DNA of 64,000 nucleotides. Source: an uncultured Collinsella sp. (GTDB lineage: Bacteria; Actinomycetota; Coriobacteriia; Coriobacteriales; Coriobacteriaceae). The stretch covers positions 1 to 64,000 of the forward strand of contig UQKL01000016.1 in the NCBI GenBank assembly GCA_900541695.1. Direction: 5' to 3'. The position numbers were made by a program, and so were the translations under genes. Positions 58,906 through 64,000 of the stretch are shown piece by piece; position 1 is the first letter of the stretch; each line of letters starts with the position of its first letter. A model generated the notes under the pieces. The model was not told the DNA's origin. It searched no databases and saw only the letters and a list, made by a program, of their open reading frames with translations.

Positions 58906-60699
58906 TTACTCCTGCTCGGACTCCTCAGCCTGCTTACGGCTGCGGATGAGATGCGCCACGCCGATGCACAGCACCGCGCCACCAGCGATCCAAGTGAAGG
59001 TCACGCCGTTGAGGCCGGTCAGCGGGAGGCCGACGGACTTGGTGTTGCCGACGTTGATGGTGATCTCACCGGTGGCGGCGTTGGTGCCGGTGCCATCCGT
59101 ACCGGTCAGCTTATTGTCTCCGTCATTGCCGTCGAGCTTACCGAAGGCGATGTCGGTGCGGCCCTCGTCGGCCTTGGAAACCGCCGCCGTGAGGCCCGTC
59201 ACCTTCATGCTCGCGTCATCATACGTCGCGGTGATGGTGAAAGTGAAGGGGTTGGCCTTGGTGTACTTCTCATTGGGAGCCTGGACCTCGGTCACCTTGT
59301 AGGAGCCTTCATCGAGACCTTTCACGGCAATCTGGCCATTATCGCCAGACGTGAACTTCACGTAACCGGGAAGGCTGGTGGTGCCGGCAACGGTCACGAG
59401 CTGGCCCGCGACGACGCCCGCGGTGGGGTCGTCCTTCGAGGCGATATACTGGCCTTGAGTGTTCGCATCATCGGACTGGATGGTGAAGACGGCGCCCGCA
59501 AGGCCCCTCTCGGTGCCCTGGTCGACCTTGTTGAGGTTGAGCTTGAACGCGAAGTCGGCGACGGTATCCTCGATCGTCTCGCCCGTGCCCTCGGCATACG
59601 GGTTGTTGGAGTACTCGAGCTTGACGGTGTTGGGGTTACCGCCCTTGTTGCCGTCGGTTGCGTTGCCGATCACGGCGTTGCCGTTGAGCTTGGCCTTGTA
59701 AAGGACAACGATCTTGGTGTCGGCGTTCACGTCACTGACGTCCTTGAGGCCCTTCTTGCCGTCTCCGGTCTTAAACTCGACCGTCAGCGTGTTGTTGTTG
59801 CTAGCATCAGCATCCGTCACGGTATAATTGCTCGACTTAATCTCGCTGTAAGTCTCGCCGTTCAGCGCGTACACCTTAACCGAGCCTTTGACATAGTCAA
59901 GGCCATTGGAAAGCCCGTCGGTGAACTTGTAAGCATACGTGCCAAAGGTAGCGTAGTTGCTGGCGATCGTGCCGGTAAGCTTGTAGTTAACTTCCTGGCC
60001 GATCTGGGAATCGGCGACATCATTCCATTTGTTGGAGCCCTTGATGTCGGCGGCATCGGCGGCGTCGGCATCGTCGAGGACCTTCTTCTCGACAGTGGGC
60101 ACGCCCTTCTTTGGCATAACGGTCTTCGCGTTCACGCCGTCGATCACGGCGTAGACGGGAGAGGTGAACACATCGGTCGACTTGTCAGCAGGCTTACCGG
60201 GAGTAGCGGTGAGGAAGAGCCAGTAGCCGGCGCCGAGTCCGGAAAGGGATGCACTGCCCTCGCTCGTCACCTTCCAGGCGGTGCTGCTCTTCAGTCCATC
60301 GGCGATTAGACTGAGAACGTTGTCGCTAGCAACCTTCGAATCGGTCCCGGTAACTTCAGATTTGATGCTAAGCCAATCGGCAGCATCCTGTGCGTTCTCG
60401 CTATCGTAGGATGTATCCTTTGTCTTGATGGCGTTTACGACAGCAGTTTGGGCTTCGGAGCTGGCCCATTCGATGCTACTCACCGTCGTATTCCCACCGG
60501 TCGTCGTGACCTTTGCCTTGAAGATCTGGATACCCTTATAGGTCGTGGACGCAGTGTAATCGGCGTCCTCGAACGTGACGGTCGACCCCGTTCCCTCGGC
60601 AAACGCCATGGTCACCGGCGCCATAACTCCGCCGAAGCTCAGCGCTGCTGTGAGGCCGGCGGTTACTGCCAGGCGTGCGATGTTCTTGCTCATGCTCAT
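58906..60699 (-). CDS. Major fimbrial shaft pilin (SpaA/FimA-like), LPLTG-anchored
   Basis: The 597-residue precursor has a signal peptide (MSMSKNIARLAVTAGL...AFAEG). The N-terminal domain ends in TVMPKKGVPTVEKKV, a likely pilin motif with the lysine used for polymerisation. A fimbrial D2 isopeptide domain follows (about 200-390, with QIGQEVNYKLTGTI and GGNPNTVKLEYSNNP). A Cna-B-like domain has the E-box GSYKVTEVQAPNEKY. The end is LPLTG, hydrophobic helix, RSRKQ. It is last in the operon before a strong terminator. The class C sortase at 55449 is the probable polymerase. Confidence 0.9.
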   Translation of the reverse strand: MSMSKNIARLAVTAGLTAALSFGGVMAPVTMAFAEGTGSTVTFEDADYTASTTYKGIQIFKAKVTTTGGNTTVSSIEWASSEAQTAVVNAIKTKDTSYDSENAQDAADWLSIKSEVTGTDSKVASDNVLSLIADGLKSSTAWKVTSEGSASLSGLGAGYWLFLTATPGKPADKSTDVFTSPVYAVIDGVNAKTVMPKKGVPTVEKKVLDDADAADAADIKGSNKWNDVADSQIGQEVNYKLTGTIASNYATFGTYAYKFTDGLSNGLDYVKGSVKVYALNGETYSEIKSSNYTVTDADASNNNTLTVEFKTGDGKKGLKDVSDVNADTKIVVLYKAKLNGNAVIGNATDGNKGGNPNTVKLEYSNNPYAEGTGETIEDTVADFAFKLNLNKVDQGTERGLAGAVFTIQSDDANTQGQYIASKDDPTAGVVAGQLVTVAGTTSLPGYVKFTSGDNGQIAVKGLDEGSYKVTEVQAPNEKYTKANPFTFTITATYDDASMKVTGLTAAVSKADEGRTDIAFGKLDGNDGDNKLTGTDGTGTNAATGEITINVGNTKSVGLPLTGLNGVTFTWIAGGAVLCIGVAHLIRSRKQAEESEQE

Positions 60700-60807
60700 C
60701 TTCTTTTCCTCTGCTTTCTGCTTGAAGTCCGTTTGATCTAAATCTGTCTGTCTGTGCCTTAGCATCTGCTTCGTTATGTCTCGCCCCGCTCTCGGTGGGA
60801 GCGACAG

Positions 60808-62466
60808 CTACTCTTTATGGTTGCCACTTCCCCCCTTGACCAGGAGCGCGGCCAGAATCAGCACGGCTCCGGCGACCGCCACGGCGGCCGCGGCGAACAT
60901 TGCCATATCTCCTGTCGAGGGCATAAAGCCTCGAGGGGAATCCTTGGTGGGCGTATTAATGAGCGACGCCTCCAGGCTGCCCGTCGACCCGTCCGCGCTG
61001 TCGGCGCGCAGGGGCGACTCGGCCGTGATGGTGAGTTTGGGCTTGGCGGCGGCCACCTGGTCGACGTCCAGGCCCTCGGTCTTGACCGTCACGGAGCGCG
61101 TGCCCTCAGGAGCGGTGTAGCCCTTGGGCGCCTTGAGCTCGCGGACCTCCAGCTTGCCCGAGTCCACGCCCGAGACGGTCACGCGGCCGTCCTCGCCCGT
61201 GGTGACGGTGGCCTTACCTTCCGCATCCCACGTGCCGTCGGCCGCCAGCGTGCGACCGCGGTCGTCGGTGATGCTCAGCACCGCCCCGGGCAGCGGCTTG
61301 TCGCCGTCGCTGCCGCGCTTGGTAAGCGCGAGATCCCAGGTGTAGGCGCACGCGTCGTCGCTCGGCGTGCGGGTGAAGCCGGCGTCGCCGGACTGGTCGG
61401 CAAGAGGAGAGCGCGGGTAGCGCAGGTAAACCTCGTTGGGGTTGCCCTTCGTGATGCCGTGGTTGCACGCGCTGTTGAGCGGCGCATTGTACACGGCGAC
61501 CACGCGGGCGCCCGCGGTAAAGGCGTCGGCCCCGCCGAGCGCGGCGATCAGGTCGCCGGTGCGCACGGTGAAGGTCTTGCCGTCGGCCGCTACCTTGGTG
61601 GCGCACTGGGCCGTGATGTCGGTCCAGCCCTTCGCGGGCTCGGTGCCGACGCGGCCGTCCTTGCCGGTCGAGACAGCGTCGAAGCCGCCGTCCGCACCCG
61701 CCGCCACGTACACATGCATGCTCGCGGCCACCTTGGAGGGGTCGAGCCCCGCGCTCATGGTGTCGACGAACCGCACCGTATAGGTGTCGTAGGCAGTGAG
61801 CCCCGCCGGGACCGTGGCCGAGAGGCGCCAGTACAGGTCGTCTGCGACCGTGGCGTCGGCGGCCTTCTGCCAGGCGGCGGTGCTGTCCTCCAGCACGTGC
61901 TTGGCCACCCTGGGCGTCGCGGCCTTGGGCTTGACGGTGACGGCGCTGCCGCCGACCAGGACCATGACCGGCGCGGTGCCGGCCTCGTTTTGGGAGATGG
62001 CGTCGTCATTGGCGACGATGAGCCAGTAGCCGCAGGGTAGCCCGGCCGTCGTGCCCGCGTTAAGGGCCACGGACACGGCGCCAGAGCTCTGGAGGGAACG
62101 AGCGAGCTGTGCGCTCAGCGCGCTCGTGAGGTGGGAATCGGTGTTGAGCCACTCAGCAGCTTCCTGCGCGGTGGTCTGGGAATTGGGCATGCCGGCGCTG
62201 TGCAGCACAAGCAGCGCGGCGTCACGCACGGCGTCGCTTGCCCAGGCGAGGTCGGTGGCGATCTTGGCGTCGCTGTCGCCGTCGACGACGTTGGCGCTAA
62301 AGATCTGGTAGGCGTCGTAGCTGCGCGCCACGGTACCGCTCACCGTGATGGAACCGGTCGAGGTCGGCGCGGCCTGCGCGGAAGCGGGGAACACGACCGC
62401 GCAGGCGCCGATCAGGAGGGCAAGCAGCGCAAACAAGATCGGGAAGGAGCAAACTTTCTTATTCAC
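60808..62466 (-). CDS. Second fimbrial protein, MPSTG-anchored
   Basis: The 552-residue precursor has a signal peptide ending SAQAAP and the same plan as the major pilin: AVTVKPKAATPRVAKHV as a possible pilin motif, a D2 isopeptide domain with LYWRLSATVPAGL and GNPNEVYLRYP, and a Cna-B-like domain with the E-box KLEVRELKAPKGY. The sorting signal is the unusual FMPSTGD followed by a membrane helix and KGGSGNHKE. The start is a GTG at 62466, inside the end of the upstream gene (8-base overlap), with AGGGAGG upstream. It may be an alternative backbone or basal pilin. Confidence 0.88.
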   Translation of the reverse strand: MNKKVCSFPILFALLALLIGACAVVFPASAQAAPTSTGSITVSGTVARSYDAYQIFSANVVDGDSDAKIATDLAWASDAVRDAALLVLHSAGMPNSQTTAQEAAEWLNTDSHLTSALSAQLARSLQSSGAVSVALNAGTTAGLPCGYWLIVANDDAISQNEAGTAPVMVLVGGSAVTVKPKAATPRVAKHVLEDSTAAWQKAADATVADDLYWRLSATVPAGLTAYDTYTVRFVDTMSAGLDPSKVAASMHVYVAAGADGGFDAVSTGKDGRVGTEPAKGWTDITAQCATKVAADGKTFTVRTGDLIAALGGADAFTAGARVVAVYNAPLNSACNHGITKGNPNEVYLRYPRSPLADQSGDAGFTRTPSDDACAYTWDLALTKRGSDGDKPLPGAVLSITDDRGRTLAADGTWDAEGKATVTTGEDGRVTVSGVDSGKLEVRELKAPKGYTAPEGTRSVTVKTEGLDVDQVAAAKPKLTITAESPLRADSADGSTGSLEASLINTPTKDSPRGFMPSTGDMAMFAAAAVAVAGAVLILAALLVKGGSGNHKE

Positions 62467-64000
62467 GACGCTCGCCTCCCTTCGCATTCGCCTTGCGACG
62501 AATGTGCATCCAGGCCGCAGCAGCGCAAAGCACCGCCGCGCCGGCAAGGTACGTCAGAGTGACGCCCGACATACCAGAAAGGGGCAAAGAGGTGGAGTAG
62601 ATATTGGTGAAGGTTGGGGTGGACTCGGGCTTGGTGCCATCGATGGGATTACCGTCGGCGTCAACGATCTTGGTGCAGGCCACATTCGTGGGCTCGATTT
62701 TGCCGTTTGTATTGTCCGTCATCGTGACGTCAAATCGATAGACAGACTTGTCATATTTATAGTGCGAGAACAGCGAACCGTCAGTTTTCTCGCGCACATA
62801 GTACGTGAAGGTCTTGGAAGCGCCACGGCCCGTGGAGTCGGACGCGAGCTTGTCGAGTTGATTGAGTTCGTACTCGATCGGCTTGAAGCTCCGGGTCTGG
62901 GACTTGCCACCGTCGGCAGTGGGGGTAATCTCGCCCTTGGGGTCAGTCGTAACCGTCTCGGCATTATCGAACTTATCGTTATCCGCAAGCTCGAGCGTGA
63001 ACTCCTTCATCTCGCCACCCCTAACAACCTTAGTCACCTTGGGAGTCCAAGAGCCCTTGGAGGTGTACGGAGTGTACTTGTTGGTGAAAGCTGCACCACT
63101 AGTAAGCGCAACGATAACAGCGTTTTCGCCTTCAGCTTCTGTGACGGCTGCTGGTTCTGTTTCTGGCGTTCTTGCGCCAGCGCCGTCATTTTTTACCTTT
63201 GTTACCGAAACGCTCTTGACTTTGTAATACGTGTATTTAATGTCAAGCACGTTGTGCGACTTGCCCTCATCCTTCACAACCTCAGGATCAATTTTGTAGA
63301 TCGTTTTGTCGTAAGTCACGCCCTTGTCCTTGTCCGTGCCCGGAACCTCTACCAAGTAGTAAACAAGATCGTCATCGGCATAAACTTCACCCAGATCAAA
63401 GGTGAGATTTCCGTTCTCATCGTTTTTCACCGTATCGACCACCGAGCAGCGATTGAGCTGAAGATCACCATTGGAGTCAAAGCTCGGAATCGTATATGAG
63501 ATCTCGCCTAGTTCGTTAATAATCTTGTTCTGCCTGAGAAGCTGGAAATCGAAATCATTTCCTTTAAGCTTGCCGCCCTCAAGCACCTTGGTGCCGTTGA
63601 GCTTCATCTTGGGGTAAACCTTGACCTCTCGAGTGGAACCGGCGACAACGCCTCCGTTGGTCATGATTCCGCCACCGTGGATATTGGAGCTGTTGCCCGT
63701 GATATATAACGTAGCCAGCCCTATAGCAGCATTTTGATCTTCAGCGGACGGTTTGGACTTTAGGCCAATCATGTACTTGGCTTGGGCTCCGTCATACTTA
63801 CCGATGGTCGCAAGCTGACCGTCAATCGTGCCCGACCAATTTGCAGCACCACCGCCGAGCATCTGGCCCGTTACGGCTGCGATATAGTCAGCGTTATCCG
63901 ACTTGCGGATAAGGAAGAGGTCCTCATGGCCACGCCTCTTGAAGTCATCAGTAATCTCACCGCCATCAACACTTGAAGGCTGGTCTTCATTCTTACCATT
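62459..64000 (-). CDS. Large pilus tip/adhesin protein, LPLSG-anchored (5' end outside window)
   Basis: At least 513 residues are present, open to the window edge. The visible part has NSSNIHGGGIMTNGGVV (a repeat of the 'N-x-G-G-G-I' type seen in tip adhesins), then several Cna-B-like or pilin-type domains with YYLVEVPGTDKDKG and TFTYYVREKTDG. The end is LPLSG, hydrophobic helix and HIRRKANAKGG. It precedes the two fimbrial genes in transcription, as tip pilins usually do. The sorting motif has Ser where LPxTG has Thr. Confidence 0.88.
   Translation of the reverse strand, partial: NGKNEDQPSSVDGGEITDDFKRRGHEDLFLIRKSDNADYIAAVTGQMLGGGAANWSGTIDGQLATIGKYDGAQAKYMIGLKSKPSAEDQNAAIGLATLYITGNSSNIHGGGIMTNGGVVAGSTREVKVYPKMKLNGTKVLEGGKLKGNDFDFQLLRQNKIINELGEISYTIPSFDSNGDLQLNRCSVVDTVKNDENGNLTFDLGEVYADDDLVYYLVEVPGTDKDKGVTYDKTIYKIDPEVVKDEGKSHNVLDIKYTYYKVKSVSVTKVKNDGAGARTPETEPAAVTEAEGENAVIVALTSGAAFTNKYTPYTSKGSWTPKVTKVVRGGEMKEFTLELADNDKFDNAETVTTDPKGEITPTADGGKSQTRSFKPIEYELNQLDKLASDSTGRGASKTFTYYVREKTDGSLFSHYKYDKSVYRFDVTMTDNTNGKIEPTNVACTKIVDADGNPIDGTKPESTPTFTNIYSTSLPLSGMSGVTLTYLAGAAVLCAAAAWMHIRRKANAKGGERRE

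Overview
This window is chromosomal DNA from a GC-rich (about 60% by eye), gut-associated actinobacterium, most likely class Coriobacteriia and probably Collinsella or a close relative. That placement is inference. It rests on the codon and GC style, the type III glutamine synthetase, the sugar-PTS and polyol-fermentation genes, the GatCAB operon, sortase-built pili, and the short palindromic intergenic repeats. There is no phage, complete insertion sequence, rRNA or CRISPR array.

Layout. 0-6 kb: the tail of a sensor kinase, a decayed second kinase, a GyrI-like protein, guaA, asparaginase, a small XRE regulator whose divergent promoter holds a perfect 26-bp palindrome, and ychF. 6-12 kb: an alpha-glucoside module (6-phospho-alpha-glucosidase, EIICB permease, divergent dehydrogenase, GntR/UTRA regulator). 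12-17 kb: a multi-cluster ferredoxin protein and three iron-dependent alcohol/polyol dehydrogenases in a row. 17-22 kb: two coupled TPR-like proteins, then a one-chain fusion of MurT and GatD (peptidoglycan amidation). 22-25 kb: tRNA-Glu, a flavodoxin-ferredoxin protein, type III glutamine synthetase. 25-33 kb: metF, a separate MetH-reactivation protein, metH, a UPF0210 protein, a methyltransferase and yhbY. 33-42 kb: a 998-residue ATPase/BTAD regulator, nagB, EIIA-Glc (crr), glmM, rpsI-rplM, a patatin and ssrA (tmRNA). 42-51 kb: a RelB-like/PIN toxin-antitoxin pair, a P-type metal ATPase with a DUF6110-like partner, and two half-size ABC exporters divergent from an AraC regulator. 51-55 kb: gatCAB. 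55-64 kb: a class C sortase, an AbiE/MenAT-like pair, a tiny membrane peptide and three sortase-anchored pilins (the last runs off the window).

How parts work together. EIICB lacks a IIA domain, and the lone EIIA-Glc at 37.7 kb is the obvious donor. nagB, glmM, MurT-GatD and the asparaginase and glutamine enzymes link amino-sugar and nitrogen supply to the cell wall. The AraC regulator, the ABC pair and the P-type ATPase operon share a 13-bp promoter motif and look like one metal regulon.

The most unusual content is non-coding. (1) Two copies of a roughly 135-bp element have two exactly conserved core blocks (13 and 17 nt) between long, perfectly self-complementary arms (32 and 38 bp) whose sequence differs between copies. 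Each copy sits just behind a stop codon in the same orientation. (2) Both T-arm-bearing RNA genes in the window (tRNA-Glu and tmRNA) are followed, past their terminator, by a related inverted element that carries a copy of that gene's own T-arm, and then by a direct copy of part of that gene's 3' end. Neither element matches a family I can name.
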